A DNA stretch of 64,000 nt from Spodoptera frugiperda (GCF_023101765.2 NC_064236.1:2418001-2482000), one strand, 5' to 3'. Numbered from the stretch's first letter, positions 1 through 11,045 are shown. A program made the numbers and translations. The notes: a model not told the origin generated them from the letters alone.

Positions 1-469
1 TTATTTAAGCACACGGTACAATTTCCCATAATTACTTGATATAAATTGTAGCTTTAATTCAGTAAGGATCCGTCTACATTTATGTATTCTTTAATGTCAC
101 CTTTACTGCAACTACATAGGTATCGATGCAATGTTGTTGCAGTGGTGACACGTTTATTAGTAATGACATTTTAATATAATGTTATTTAAACTACCTCGTT
201 CTGGTCGATTGGACGCAAGTGCGTATGACTATAAGTATTAAGTCTTGTGACTCTTTTGTTTAATGACTAAGTAAGGGATTGACTCGAAAGCTGTATTAAT
301 TAATTGAATGCATGTAGATTACAGGACTACACAGCCAAACTAATAATTTTGAAACATACCAATCCACATCAATGTCATAGATACGATCGGTACAAAAAGT
401 TTCTATGGCCAGCAAACCTAATGATTAACCTACTAAAACCTGCTTACCTGCCACCACGTAAGCCGAAAT
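1..469. other. AT-rich sequence, no feature recognised
   Basis: Low-complexity-poor, AT-rich DNA with only short chance open frames. I see no repeat family, splice-flanked coding segment or RNA gene. Confidence 0.5.
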
Positions 470-540
470 GGAGCTGCGGACTGCCTAGCGGTTACCGGGG
501 CTCCGGTTCGAAAATCGGGAGTAGGAACGGGGTAGTTTTT
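470..540 (+). mobile_element. LINE-tail repeat family A, left part (split copy)
   Basis: Begins GGAGCTGCGGACTGCCTAGC and runs to GGGGTAGTTTTT, matching the front half of the family A copies at 1470, 44855 and 47324. The second half resumes at 1234, so this copy is interrupted by the repeat at 541-1233. Family A copies share one 3' end, (C)n-TC-(A)n, but start at different points. With the target duplications seen at other copies, this fits 5'-truncated target-primed retrotransposition. Confidence 0.75.
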
Positions 541-1233
541 AGGGTTCCGTAGCCAAATGGCAAAAAACGGAACCCTTATAGATTCGTCATGTCTGTCTGT
601 CCGTCCGTCCGTCCGTCCGTCCGTATGTCACAGCCGTTTATTTCCGAAACTGTTGGGCCTACATAGTTGAAACTTTGTAGGATGGTGTATTTCGATAACC
701 GCTATTCGAATTTTGAATAAAAATAAATAAATTTAAAAATTATAGGAGGGCTACTACATACATGGAACTGATTCAAAAAAAAATTTTTTTCAGCTAGCAT
801 ATCCGTGATGGGTGTCTATGGATATATAGACCTATCTATTTAAAATTCATATAGGAAAATGAATTTTAAATAGATCTTTAATAATAATTTTATAATTTTA
901 TAGAATCTTTAAAAAAAACATTAAGTTTCCTAAAACCAACTTTTCGTCAAAATCAATCGTTTGAAAGTTAGACGCTTCCAAAGTGGAAAAATGAGTGTCC
1001 CCCCGAAAACTGAAAAAAATATATGCCGTAGATTTCAATAGAAACTAACAACGAAAATTGGTTTGAACCAGATATCATTACTAGTTTTTAAGAAATAAAA
1101 CATTTGCAAAAACTTTGTCGTTCATACAAACACTATGTAAAACCAAGTTATTTTACAACTTTTAAATTATGTCATCTACTTGCTGCTACGGAACCCTTTA
1201 TGGGCGAGTCCGACTCGCACTTGGCCGGTTTTT
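541..1233 (+). mobile_element. Dispersed repeat AGGGTTCCGTAG...GGCCGGTTTTT, inserted in family A
   Basis: Starts AGGGTTCCGTAGC and has the inverse GCTACGGAACCCT at 1185-1197, followed by a 36-bp terminal segment with the palindrome GCGAGTCCGACTCGC and the end CACTTGGCCGGTTTTT. A sub-terminal hairpin (AGGGTTCCGT / ACGGAACCCT) lies at 541-576, followed by a GTCC microsatellite. A second, left-truncated copy lies at 57831-58366, which fixes the right boundary. No coding capacity is visible. The GGGTTCCGTA / GAGTCGGACTCGC motif pair is familiar from insect genomes, but I do not assign a class. Confidence 0.75.
590..625. repeat. (GTCC)n / (GTCT)n microsatellite
   Basis: TGTCTGTCTG followed by about six GTCC units. 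It is part of the surrounding repeat: the copy at 57840 has the same block with fewer units. Confidence 0.85.
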
Positions 1234-1315
1234 AGTCAGTAAAACTCTCACACTCCCTCTTGCCACAACTAAGGTGGGTGAAGTCATTGGATTATTTCTC
1301 CTCCCTCAAAAAGAA
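1234..1315 (+). mobile_element. LINE-tail repeat family A, right part (split copy)
   Basis: Resumes AGTCAGTAAAACTCTCACAC and ends in CTCCTCCCTCAAAAAG. This is the 3' half of the copy that begins at 470. Confidence 0.75.
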
Positions 1316-1469
1316 GCCACTACGTCAACCTTATAGTTAAATAAGCATTTAAGCATGCTGGCGTACTTTTTACTTGTGCCGCAACCAATCAGAAAATAAA
1401 TAAAAATGTTGATTTTAAAATCTGATCGTTACTTACTACCTACTCCAGTCGGAGACAGGTGTGACAATG

Positions 1470-1726
1470 CGTAGCTCGCCACCCGACCAGAACCAGACCC
1501 GTGCGTACGGCGCGTCTCGTTCCGCGCGCGCCTCAAAGAGCCCGACCACCACAAATGGGGCCCAGTAGAGCTGATGCCTGATCCGGAGCTGCGGACAACG
1601 TAAACGGTTACCGGGGCTCCGGTTTTAAGCAGGATGGTTTTTAGTCAGTAAGAGTCTTACACTCCCTCCCGCCTCACCCAAGGCGGGAGAAGTCATTAGA
1701 TGTTTTTCCCCCCTCAAAAAAAAAGA
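1470..1726 (+). mobile_element. 5'-truncated LINE-tail insertion, family A, with 13-bp target duplication
   Basis: Longest family A copy here (257 bp), extending about 100 bp upstream of the usual GGAGCTGCGG start into GC-rich, coding-like sequence (GCCACCCGACCAGAACC). It ends CCCCCCTCAAAAAAAAAGA. The 13-mer AGGTGTGACAATG occurs immediately before (1457-1469) and after (1727-1739). A long target duplication, A-rich tail and 5' truncation are hallmarks of non-LTR retrotransposition. The LINE clade is not determined. Confidence 0.85.
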
Positions 1727-1739
1727 AGGTGTGACAATG

Positions 1740-2577
1740 TGATTATACGATTACAGAAACAAAACAGTTTTACAAAGAAACTATTTTAAATCCGCTAGTA
1801 AACGTTTCCCGTGGAGAGACTCCGTTAATAAGACTCTCGTCTATCTAAGAAGGCTAGGTGTTTAGGCTTCAATAAAAATAGACTTAAACTGAATGAACTT
1901 AATATTCCAGTTCTTATCTCTTAGTGCTCTTAACGTAAAATGGGAAATTAACTAAGAATTTGGATGCATCGTGTATGTATATTTCCTAGCTAGGCTAGGC
2001 TTATACATTTTTAGGACTAGTATTTTCATTAGTGACAGGTTTTTTACTGAAAGTCGTTGACACATACCGGTTTCTAGTAGGTAGCACTTTCTTGGAGGGT
2101 GAATTACAAAAAAATAATTTCGTTTAAATATGATCAATATATTATTCAACATTATTGGGTACTGAATTTTCTTTTGAAAATAATTAGCTTATCTAACTAG
2201 TAAAATCTTTTTTATACCACAATAGTGTCATAAATGCACATGCGGTCCAACTGATGGTAAGTGTCCTATAAACGCTTGCAACTCTCTCAAAAATTTAAAT
2301 CATAATCACTTACATATTATAAATACCAGCTAAAATTCTCGCAAAAACGAACTTGGTGAAATGATACAATTACACTAGAGTACAGAATTATTCATATTTC
2401 CTTATTATATTACAATAATATAATATCTTATACTACGTAATTTGAAAGGGACCGAAACACACGTTTGAATTTCGGAGTTCCGTCATGGGATTTGTCTCTC
2501 TCTTCGCTACTGAAAGAGCATGAACGTGTCATGCAAGTTCTAGTAATTAGAATTAATTTCTAGGTATAGCATACCCT
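1740..2577. other. AT-rich sequence, no feature recognised
   Basis: No repeat family or coding segment recognised. Short open frames here lack any familiar motif. Confidence 0.45.
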
Positions 2578-2707
2578 GAGCTGCGGACAACCAAACAGGT
2601 TACCGGGTCTTCGGCTCAAAGCAGGAGAAGGAACGGACTTGTTTTTAATTAGTCAAGTCAAGAGTCACTCAAGGCGGGGGAAGTCATTCGTTGATCCCTC
2701 AAAAAAA
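2578..2707 (+). mobile_element. LINE-tail repeat family A copy
   Basis: GAGCTGCGGACAACCAAACAGG ... GATCCCTCAAAAAAA, with internal deletions. Flanks GTATAGCAT (about 2564) and GTATTGCAT (about 2711) could be a one-mismatch target duplication. Confidence 0.65.
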
Positions 2708-2762
2708 GGCGTATTGCATTGTACTTAGCGTTGAAACTTTTCCTAATAAAAAGCAAAGCAAA

Positions 2763-3050
2763 GTCACGCCTTTTATCCCCGAAGGAGTAGGCAGAGGTGC
2801 TCATTACGACACGTTATGCCGCTATACAATGTACACCCACTTTTCACCACTTGTGTTATAAGTCCCATGTAATAGGGGATGAGCCTATTGCCATATACTG
2901 GGCACAATTACAGACTTCGTGCTACTACTGAGAAAATTTCGAAAATCTGAAAAAAGCCCAGTAATACTTTGCCCGACCCGGGAATCGAACCCAAGACCTC
3001 TTGTCCGGCACTGCACAGTCGCACTTGCAAGCACTCAACCAACGAGGCAA
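2763..3050 (-). mobile_element. tRNA-derived SINE, family B, near full length
   Basis: On the minus strand it opens TTGCCTCGTTGGTTGAGTGC, has a B-box-like GGTTCGATTCCC near 2990, then the TTTTTTCAGATTTTCGAAA segment and the family tail CTTCGGGGATAAAAGGCGTG. The head resembles a tRNA with RNA polymerase III boxes. The tail is shared by all B copies in the window. Confidence 0.8.
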
Positions 3051-3184
3051 TTCTGCTTAATAAGTAAGATATAAATGTATGTATAATAACAACAAAATGC
3101 ATACGGTGTACAAATAATATTATCTAAAAACAAACTATTACTTAACAAAAACAAACACGTTCAGTACCTTCAAATAATCTTCTT

Positions 3185-3360
3185 TAATAATATAAAAATG
3201 AATAACTAAATTCGTTGCTAAGCGCAAATCTCGAGATTAGCTGAACCGATTTCACTTAATCCTTTTTCCGATGGCTTTGTTATTGTTGGGAAAAAAATAA
3301 CAAATATGCGCTGAAAATTTTCCAAGGCGAAATAGTGTTCGCGGGTACCGCTACTGAAAG
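3185..3360. repeat. Dispersed repeat fragment, class uncertain
   Basis: Contains CGAGATTAGCTGAACCGATTT, resembling the wording of short dispersed repeats that end in TATA-rich tails. It is a weak single fragment with no second copy in the window. Confidence 0.3.
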
Positions 3361-3529
3361 TCTAAATCTTACTCCATTAGTGGACATGGATGCTATTTTC
3401 AACTGCTTCAGCCAAGAACAAACGCTAAACTAAATAAAGCTACTGATCATTGTTGGACTAAGGCATTGTACTGTAGCTGCGTTAGTTCCAATCCGAGCTA
3501 CACTAAAAAAATGTGCAGTAAAAAATGCA

Positions 3530-3860
3530 ACGTCACGCCATTTATCCCCGTAGGGGTTGGTAGAGGTGCACATTACGGCACGTGATGCCGCTATACAATG
3601 TACTACTTTTTACCGTTTGTGTTATAAGTCCCATGTAATAGGGTGAGCTTATTGCATGGCGTCTGGAATTGTGCCCAGTATATTGTGCTACTACTACTGA
3701 GACACTTGTAATGCATACAACTTTTAAAACTAGTTGCTACTACTGATAATTTTTTGAAAACCCGTAAAAATCTCAGTAATACTTTTCCCGACCCGGGAAT
3801 CAAACTCAAGACCCCTTATCTGGCAGTCGCACCTGCGTGCGTCCACTTGACACACAAAGC
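3530..3860 (-). mobile_element. tRNA-derived SINE, family B, degenerate
   Basis: Minus-strand copy with tail CCTACGGGGATAAATGGCGTGACGTTGCA and head ...TCCCGGGTCGGGAAAAGTATTAC. It carries an extra segment around 3690-3740 and a damaged tRNA-like head near 3830-3860. Confidence 0.65.
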
Positions 3861-4261
3861 AGTACAGTAAAAAATATGAAAAAGTTAAAAAAAAATATAG
3901 TTATTAAACATTTTTTATAACTTTCCTTCCTTTGCCAAGTTGTAATAAGTACAAGTCCAAATGCCATTGCCTATCTGCGACCTTCCCTCTTATCAGATGG
4001 CACTTTAAGAAAGTCTGTAATTTATCAGATACATTAATTTTGTCTTATAGAGCTATATTCTATATATTGTTTTCATGCCAGTAGTCCATAGCAGCATCTA
4101 CTCATTCTTAAATTTTTGAAGTACTAGGTACCTGCTCATACTATTTCATTTATTTGATATACCTTCAACATAAACCCTCATGATGTTACGCTTTAGCAAC
4201 AAATTACCATCAGGATATTTCTATTGTCTAATATATATAAAAAAATGTTTAGTTTTTACAT

Positions 4262-4440
4262 TTGATGGCTCGACGATTGGCTGCTATCTCGCCTAGTGGT
4301 AAGTGATGATGCGGCCTGCGATGGAGCTCGTCTGCCCATAAGCAACTTATTCACTCGGGTCTTGAAGACACCCAGGTTATACCCATCAGGAAACACACAC
4401 TCCGGCAATCGATAGTTAATCGATAGTATTGAAAACAGTT
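4262..4440 (-). pseudogene. 3' end of a non-LTR retrotransposon reverse-transcriptase frame
   Basis: Minus-strand translation reads LPECVFPDGYNLGVFKTRVN followed by KLLMGRRAPS, the type of C-terminus seen in insect Jockey/R1-type LINE ORF2 proteins (F..YNL..FK.RVN..L.GRR). The upstream catalytic domain is absent, so this is a 5'-truncated copy. The DNA GGTGTCTTCAAG... also begins the shorter insertion at 41349-41474. Clade assignment is inference. Confidence 0.65.
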
Positions 4441-4796
4441 TCATAATTGAATAGAATCTCTAGTAATGTGAACTGTAAATATGTCACTACAACCTATTTA
4501 TGAAATGTAGCTAACGTAAGTTAGTAGTTAAGTATATGAAGTTAAAATAATTATTACTAAGGGCACGAGGTCGGGCCAACGATTTCGTTATTATATAATA
4601 GTTTTAAATCGATTCTAATAATTGACGTTTACAATCCAATAAAAAAATCTTTGTAGTTAGGATTTTATCATCTTTATCGAGTTATCTTATATATTAGATA
4701 CCGTACACCTTTTCAAGCCATGTTAATATACGATGGTGGTAAACCCCAAACGTAAGAGTATGTATGTAAAATTATACATAATTATATTAATGCAAC

Positions 4797-5066
4797 TGCC
4801 TGTGCCCCGTTAGAGGAGTGGTCGCAAGTGCGATTGCCGGACTAGGGGTCTCGGGTTTGATTCCTGTGTCGGGCAAAGTATAACTGGACTTTTTTTCGGT
4901 TTTTCGAAAATTCGGTGTCTGGCGTTGTGCCCAGTATATGGCAATAGGCTCACCCCCTATTAAATGGCACTTATAATACAAATGGTGAAAAGCCATTGTA
5001 TAACGGCATTACGTGCCGTAATGTGAACCTCTGTCTACCCCTTCGAGGATAAAAGGCGTGATGTTC
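4797..5066 (+). mobile_element. tRNA-derived SINE, family B
   Basis: Head AGTGGTCGCAAGTGCGATTGCC, B-box region GGTTTGATTCC, body TTTTTTTCGGTTTTTCGAAAA, tail GAGGATAAAAGGCGTGATG. ACTGCCT occurs at 4795 and again at 5075. The SINE itself starts with a similar string, so that duplication is ambiguous. Confidence 0.8.
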
Positions 5067-5593
5067 CGCACTTTACTGCCTCTAATAAATAGTTATAACA
5101 TTCCGATTTAAATAAAACATCATTAATAGCACTGATTTTGGCAAATAGGTATATTATCGGATAGTATCATGCTATACTCTAGTATAAGATATTTGGCTCA
5201 GTATAAGCTCAGTCTTGATCTACTGTCCATATCCCGTCATTTAATGAATGCATGTATTCGTCAAACACGATAAGCGGATTTGTCATCACTGACTCGTAGA
5301 CAGTTCTTCGCTCCTCAGCAATATTCAAACATTTGTCATTTGTAGACCGTCTATTATTTCTGAAGGATGCATTTATTCGTCAAATTATGCAATATGGACA
5401 GTTGCCCTTATTCATGTGTCTGCCCAGACAAGTAGAATTAAGTTGTTACTTACGTTGTTACGAACGGGAAATCAATGAAATGTTAGTGTCAATCACATAC
5501 TTACGTCTAATTTTCCACTTACTCGTTCGACTGGCGCTTAAATGCCATTTGACTGGGCTGCGGAACTTGACATGAATATGATACAAACTTACA

Positions 5594-5766
5594 GGGGTAG
5601 ATGACAAGTTTTTATTTTAATGTCCGTCTTATAGATTATTTTAAAATATTAGACACGTATTAATATTACGAAAAAAAAAAATTCGAAGATATATTATTGA
5701 TTTGAAATATCGCGCGATGTGACTCGTCGACTAAATAGACTTTCAATTTTCATACCCCGTCATCAT
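5594..5766 (+). mobile_element. Family J dispersed repeat (MITE-like), copy 1
   Basis: Starts GGGTAGATGACAAGTTTTTA, continues TTTTAATGTCCGTCTTATAG and ends TCATACCCCGTCATC. The reverse complement of 9007-9325 shows the same start, middle (GATTTGAAATATCGC) and end (TACCCCGTCATC). It is non-coding. GATGAC motifs sit at both ends, but not as a simple inverted repeat. Confidence 0.65.
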
Positions 5767-6751
5767 CCTTATTATTTAGAAGTTAATGGATTCACCATCA
5801 TCGTGGATGCTACAACGAGAAGAAAGTGAGTGTTTAAAAAACCCTTCTTCTTAAAGTAATAACCTAAAACGATTTTTTTGGCTTAATAACATTAAAATGC
5901 ATTTGCTGCTAGAACCAGTTTTGAAGATTAAGTAAAATATTTTTGTCAATTGCTTGAAACTTACCAAGATTTTCATTAAGTAATCTAAAGTTGGTAGCCT
6001 ATCACATCGCCACACAATTAGTGCTAGTTTATAAATGCTAACATACAGCTAGTTTCAATACCATATCATTCGATAGATTTTGCTACTAAAGATAGAATTT
6101 CTATATAGAAATTTGATCTGTAGAAGCTAAACTCGATAGATATTGCTTATCATGCCGTATCATAATTATAGAATACGCTGGTGCCATTTTCAGTAGCGCT
6201 CCGGTTGTCGTCAAGCCGGTTCCGGATATCCGACGTCAAATATATGTTAAAACGAGCCGGTTTGTGTGAAATCTCACGTACGCTTGCCGGTTATCCGGTA
6301 CGGCCATTTGGAAAACGTAACATAATTATGAAAGGAGTTTTAATCGCAATTTAGAATGCACTCGATAATCAACCATTATACTGATCAAATTAGATACATT
6401 TTTACTTACCACATCACACACACAAGCTCACTAACACTTGATGCTAATAATAATAACATAACAAGTAGTAATTATAAATAAGTAGTGTTTTGTGCCATTT
6501 GAAATCACTTCTCTGATTAAAATGTGTTTTACGGTATATTCATAAAGTCAAAAGTCAAAGTCAAAATTTATGTAACTTGTTGTCGAAATACCTCGATTAG
6601 TTTCGAGTCACTCTGGGAGCTCATATCAGTATTGACATGGTTTAGTTGGCTGCAAGACGTTCACCGAGTTATTTACGCAATGCTGTTCATGACTATAGTC
6701 CTCGAGCGTAGCTTGAAATTAGTCGAGTTATCTCGTCCAACAGTTACATAA
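5767..6751. other. AT-rich sequence, no feature recognised
   Basis: Includes a GC-richer patch near 6180-6310 rich in CCGG/ATCCGG motifs that may be an old element end. Nothing can be assigned. Confidence 0.4.
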
Positions 6752-7240
6752 GTAAAGCCTCATTCACACTGGATCCGTCACCGACGATTCGTCAAAAAAG
6801 TCTATACATAATGACAGACGAACGTTCACATTGCATACGGAATCGAGTTTTGTGACGATTCATCAAAATATTCGAATAGATGTTCAATTATTGTTCATAG
6901 TAAATTTGTGATTCAGACTTCAGTCTTGGACGAACTATCTAACAAGTTGGATATGGAATATAACTATCTTTTGTTATTCTTACTTTCAATTAAAACAAAA
7001 AATAAAAGTAAGAAAAGAAAAATACGATAGGAACGGATAAAAGGAAAGGAAATGCATTTTGAAAAAAAAAAGAAACGTCATTAAGATATGTTCGTAATTT
7101 TTAAGATTTACGTAATTGTGTGAACACGGGTAATTATAACTTACAACCATACAAATCAAAATAACAATTTGTGAACATTGACAATTCGTCAAGAAACATG
7201 ACAATCGTCTTTGACGGATCATTGTGAATGAGAACTTTAC
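6752..7240. mobile_element. 489-bp non-autonomous DNA transposon with imperfect TIRs
   Basis: The left end GTAAAGCCTCATTCACACTG and the reverse complement of the right end GTAAAGTTCTCATTCACAATG match, and similarity continues through ATCCGTCA..GACGATT for about 40 bp. GACGAATnGTCA motifs recur inside. The interior is AT-rich with no transposase. The ends resemble PIF/Harbinger- or hAT-type MITEs, but the target duplication is unclear (possibly TA), so the superfamily is not assigned. Confidence 0.7.
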
Positions 7241-7655
7241 CGTGAAAGATAATTAATTTAACATTTCTCATTGAGAATTAAAAAAAAACACGGTTATGTA
7301 GTTCGAATGAAAAGAAAAAATGGCAAAACACTATCTACCGTACTAATTTGAAACGCTATTCACTAAGTCACTGCACTCACACATTCATAATTATGAGTGA
7401 GACAAAAAACCTCATTGCTTTCATTTCTTTGCAGGAATAATGGATTACAGTAAGTACCATTTCGCTTACTCTTTCACAAGGGGATCGCTTCGGCACCATC
7501 ACCTCCATTGTCCATCACCACATCGTCATGTGTGATCATCAGTATGGAAGGCTGCGAGGATCTAAGGTACTGTATTGTAGTTAGACTTAAAACGTACTTT
7601 ATTACTATAATATTTAGGTATATTTTTGTATTACCCTTTCAACATTACGTAACGT
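7241..7655. other. AT-rich sequence, no feature recognised
   Basis: No supported feature. A short CATCACC-rich stretch near 7490-7550 does not extend into a recognisable frame. Confidence 0.4.
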
Positions 7656-7912
7656 CTTTTATTATTTAAGGGGTTGACAGAGGTGCGCATTACGGCACGT
7701 AATGCTACTATATAATATACACCCAATTTTCCAATTTCCAAATACTGGGCACTATAAAATTCCAGACTTCTTGCTACTATTGTGATTTTTTAATCGAAAT
7801 ACCGAAAAATGCACAGCGTTGCAGTTGCAGTTTTGCCCGACCCGGGTATCGAATCCGAGACCCATTGATCGGGAGTCGCACTTGCGACCACTCGACCGAC
7901 AAAGCAGTCATA
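7656..7912 (-). mobile_element. tRNA-derived SINE, family B, degenerate
   Basis: Minus-strand head CTTTGTCGGTCGAGTGGTCG, B box GGATTCGATACCCGGGTCGGG. The tail half is eroded but still has ATTACGTGCCGTAATG in inverse near 7700. Confidence 0.7.
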
Positions 7913-8017
7913 CAATTACTTAAATCAATATACAGTCAAATCAGTTTAAAATAATAGCCAATGATTTATAAATCGCGTTGTTAATTGAAAGAGTACTTTA
8001 TAATACAACAGAAAATT

Positions 8018-8050
8018 TAATCCCCGAAAGGGGTGTGACACGTAGTCTCA
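8018..8050 (-). repeat. SINE B tail fragment
   Basis: CCCCGAAAGGGGTGTGAC resembles the inverted family B tail. It is short and uncertain. Confidence 0.3.
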
Positions 8051-8759
8051 TCCGTACTTTTCATCCAATATACCGTACCTATTAATATAAGTGGCAGATA
8101 ACAAATTATAGCAGTAGTATTATAGTTTAATTCCAATTGCAATATTATTCTAGACTCCTTACTAAAACCTAAACTTGGGAGGAATTGAAGGTTCAATTCC
8201 TAGATTAAAGCCTTCATAGTTCCTAGATAAATATGTAGGTATCCTAGCTCGACATTCGCAGTTGTGAAAACTCTACCTAAAAATACATCAACATAACATA
8301 ATTTAAAGATCATTTGAATGTTAAAGAATTATGTTATCCGTTGTTAAGACTTGTTTGTTAAAGAGTGAGGTAGCTAAATATTCGTCAATAGTTATTAGTT
8401 ACGCCTATCAATTACCGTAACCATCTGTGTTCTGGTTTAGAGAATAATGCTCAACCCTTTGTGGCTATTCTGAGATGGTCAGCGTTTACCTGACAGTCTT
8501 AACGTTGCGGTTCTAATGCGTTGACGTAAAAAAATTGTTCGGATTAGATATTTTCCTTTATTTAATTTGTTATTTAAGTGTTGTGTGTGATATTATGAAC
8601 ACGAAGAACTATAACTCTAGAGTTATATTCCAAATGAAGACTCGGTCGCGACGACGATTAGATGATTCAAGGTATTTAAAAAATAATATATTTTTTTTAT
8701 AATTTGGGACGAAGAAACAGTGTGCCCATACAATCTGTATAAGATTATACTTATATATA
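8051..8759. other. AT-rich sequence, no feature recognised
   Basis: Nothing recognised on either strand. Confidence 0.4.
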
Positions 8760-8957
8760 AGAGACTAGCAAAACCGGGCGAACTCCGTTTCGTCACCAGA
8801 CGGGCTATTTTATTGATTTTCTTCAGATTTTTTTTGCTATAAACCTCACGGCGCGCAAGACCTTTCCAATGAATGCAAAACCGTGGAAATCGGTTCGTGC
8901 GTTCTGGAGTTATAGCGTCAGGAAGGAAAACCCGACTTATTTTTATATAATAGACTA
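8760..8957 (+). mobile_element. Dispersed CTAGC-type repeat (family K variant)
   Basis: GACTAGCAAAACCGGGCGAAC, then TCGTCACCAGACGGGCTATTT and GTGGAAATCGGTTCGTGCGT, ending CCCGACTTATTTTTATATAATAGA. The layout (CTAGC..CGG..GAACTCCG, ATCGGTTC, TATA tail) matches the copies at 24979 and 39435. Class unresolved. Confidence 0.6.
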
Positions 8958-9006
8958 CATTGCGAGCTAGGCAGCAAAGTTGCGACACTGTTTTACTAAT
9001 CGGAGT

Positions 9007-9325
9007 TGATGACGGGGTAGGTAAAATTAAAATACTATTTGGTCCGCTAGTTAGACCATGAAAATATATTAGACACGTATTTTTTTATTTTGTCGCATAA
9101 GAAAAAATACTTAGGTAAAACGAATTCAAGTTTAAAGTGGGAGGTAGCTACGTCATTTTTTCGTAAAAAAGGTACATAGAAGTGGTCTCATGCGATATTT
9201 CAAATCAATATAGGTATTATCGTCTAAAGTATTTATTTCCGTAAAAAAATTAAAAAAATTGTTGTCTAATGTTTTAAATAAATCTACCAGACGGACATTA
9301 AAATAAAAATTAATGTCATCTACCC
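9007..9325 (-). mobile_element. Family J dispersed repeat, copy 2
   Basis: The reverse complement starts GGGTAGATGACATTAATTTT, has TTAATGTCCGTCTGGTAGAT and ends TACCCCGTCATCAA. It is about 150 bp longer than the copy at 5594-5766 and in opposite orientation. Non-coding. Confidence 0.65.
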
Positions 9326-9719
9326 AATTGCCTTGAGATAGCCATTTGTAGTATAAAACAATAATTAAAAATATTTAAAAACATCTAAATATCGAATCCA
9401 CAATTTCTACCCATATTAACACAGCAATGAAGTCAAACATGAATAACTTCGATGCACTAAATGCTGGTATCAGCGATAGAAATTATGTATGAGCCGTCCA
9501 ATTCCTCGGTAACTCCGTACGTCCGTATTATCCCATTCAAAGATCCATCGTTCGTAGAATGCCATTACATGTCTACTCGACATGCTAGTTGTCTGGCCAA
9601 TGTACTCGTACAATTCGGGTTTGAAGTAGACGTGAATTCAGCCTTGCTTCTTTAAAATATTCTCCTTCGTTGGTCGAATATTTTTCCTTTTTTTGGATAA
9701 TTTTCCAGGTAACAATAAT

Positions 9720-9815
9720 TGCTCTGGGGTCTGGAATTGCTCACGGTATGGGCAATAGGGTCTCCTGTTGCGTGGGACTCATAAAAGTGAAATAGAGTGT
9801 AACATTGAATATTTG
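9720..9815 (+). mobile_element. SINE B middle fragment
   Basis: GGGGTCTGGAATTGCTCACGG ... GGGCAATAGGGTCTCCTGTT aligns to the body of family B (GGAATTGTGCCCAGTATATGG). Head and tail are lost. Confidence 0.45.
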
Positions 9816-9849
9816 TACCAGGTACCTCTGTCAAACCCTCTTAAGAAAT

Positions 9850-10765
9850 AAAAGTTATTTTGGAGCCAACGTCCGAATTTAGGTTGTTCACAATTATTAT
9901 CCTCTATTTAATAAAGTGGTCGTTTTGGTAACAAACACCGAATGACTACAAAATTGAATGTATTGATAGGTATAATAGAAATGTAACTACCGATTTTAAA
10001 GCACATATCAACACTTTAACGGCACCGTTCCAACACAGCGATAAAGTCATTTAAATTTAAACATTAAATCGTATGCCGTATGATAATATTTCATAACGCC
10101 AACATAAAATGACTGTAAGCGCGCCATCCACGCGCTGGCAGCGCGCTTGCAGCATTTTTTGTATTGTTTTCGCCGGAGCCGTGCCGCGTCCGTACCGTTT
10201 ATGTGTGCTAACTCCATAGGACGATTTATCTGATTTTGGCGTATGTCCCAATCTTCCCCATATGTTCCTAAATTCTAGGACACACTTTTTTTCTACCCTG
10301 GTATCACGAGTATCCATGGGCAGCGCCATCAAGTGATCTCGTTTATCGATATAATCCGTAAATAAATACGTAATAAAAAGAACACTACGTGGTCACAGGC
10401 GAAACACGATAAAACGTAGCAGATATTCGTTCATGATAACAGTATTCTTCGAAGAAACTGTTCTTGAATGACGAGGTGACGTACCTTAGGGACATCGACG
10501 TCGTTCTCTATAAGACGTCGATATGCTCAGGGACCTATTCGCATATAAACCAAATCGGTTTGCTTGGCGCCTAGAGTACTGTGAACTATAGCTTTCTTTT
10601 TAAATTAAGTAATTGTTGCCGCAGTTATCATGTACTGAATAAAGAGAGAAATTAAATTGTATTTTATTAATCTACATAATATTATTAGATATGTTTATTA
10701 AATCTATGTATAAACATGAAAAAGTTAGAACTTTGACAATAATGTTAAAAAATTAAACTATGTAG
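9850..10765. other. AT-rich sequence with a GC-richer patch at about 10100-10330
   Basis: The patch includes AAGCGCGCCATCCACGCGCT and CCGTGCCGCGTCCGTACC and stands out from its flanks. It has a 91-residue minus-strand open frame with no recognisable motif. It may be a transposon fragment. Confidence 0.35.
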
Positions 10766-11045
10766 TGTGGAAGAGCCATGCTTTGGCACAGTAGGGCTGG
10801 CTCGACCGAAGTGATACCATAGCTTCACCGATAAACCAACGTGAAAAATGCTTGCGTTGTGTAAGTGACGTTACCGGAGGCCCAATAACCCCTCTTCCCA
10901 ATCCCCGATTCCCTAACAAACCTTAAATTCCTAACCCGCAAAAGGCCGGCAGCAAACTTGTAGCGCCTCTGGTGTTTCGGATGTCCATGGGCGGCGAGGC
11001 TATTGCTTAACATCAGGTAATCCGTCTGCTCGTTTACCGGATAAT
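10766..11045 (+). mobile_element. Family C dispersed repeat, near full length
   Basis: Starts AGAGCCATGCTTTGGCACAG, then GCTTGCGTTGTGTAAGTGAC, CCCAATCCCCGATTCCC and CGCCTCTGGTGTTTCGGATG, ending CATCAGGTAATCCGTCTGCTC. It is the most complete of ten copies in this window. There is no frame of its own. The fixed end at GCTCGTTTACC with variable truncation suggests a retroposed element, but I see no A tail. Confidence 0.75.

Noticed and set aside
598..625. Regular GTCC array considered as CRISPR-like or satellite
   Set aside because: Only a short tetranucleotide run within a dispersed repeat, with no spacers.
10057..10332. 91-codon minus-strand open frame in a GC-richer patch
   Set aside because: No motif, no splice context and no second copy; kept only as an unassigned patch.
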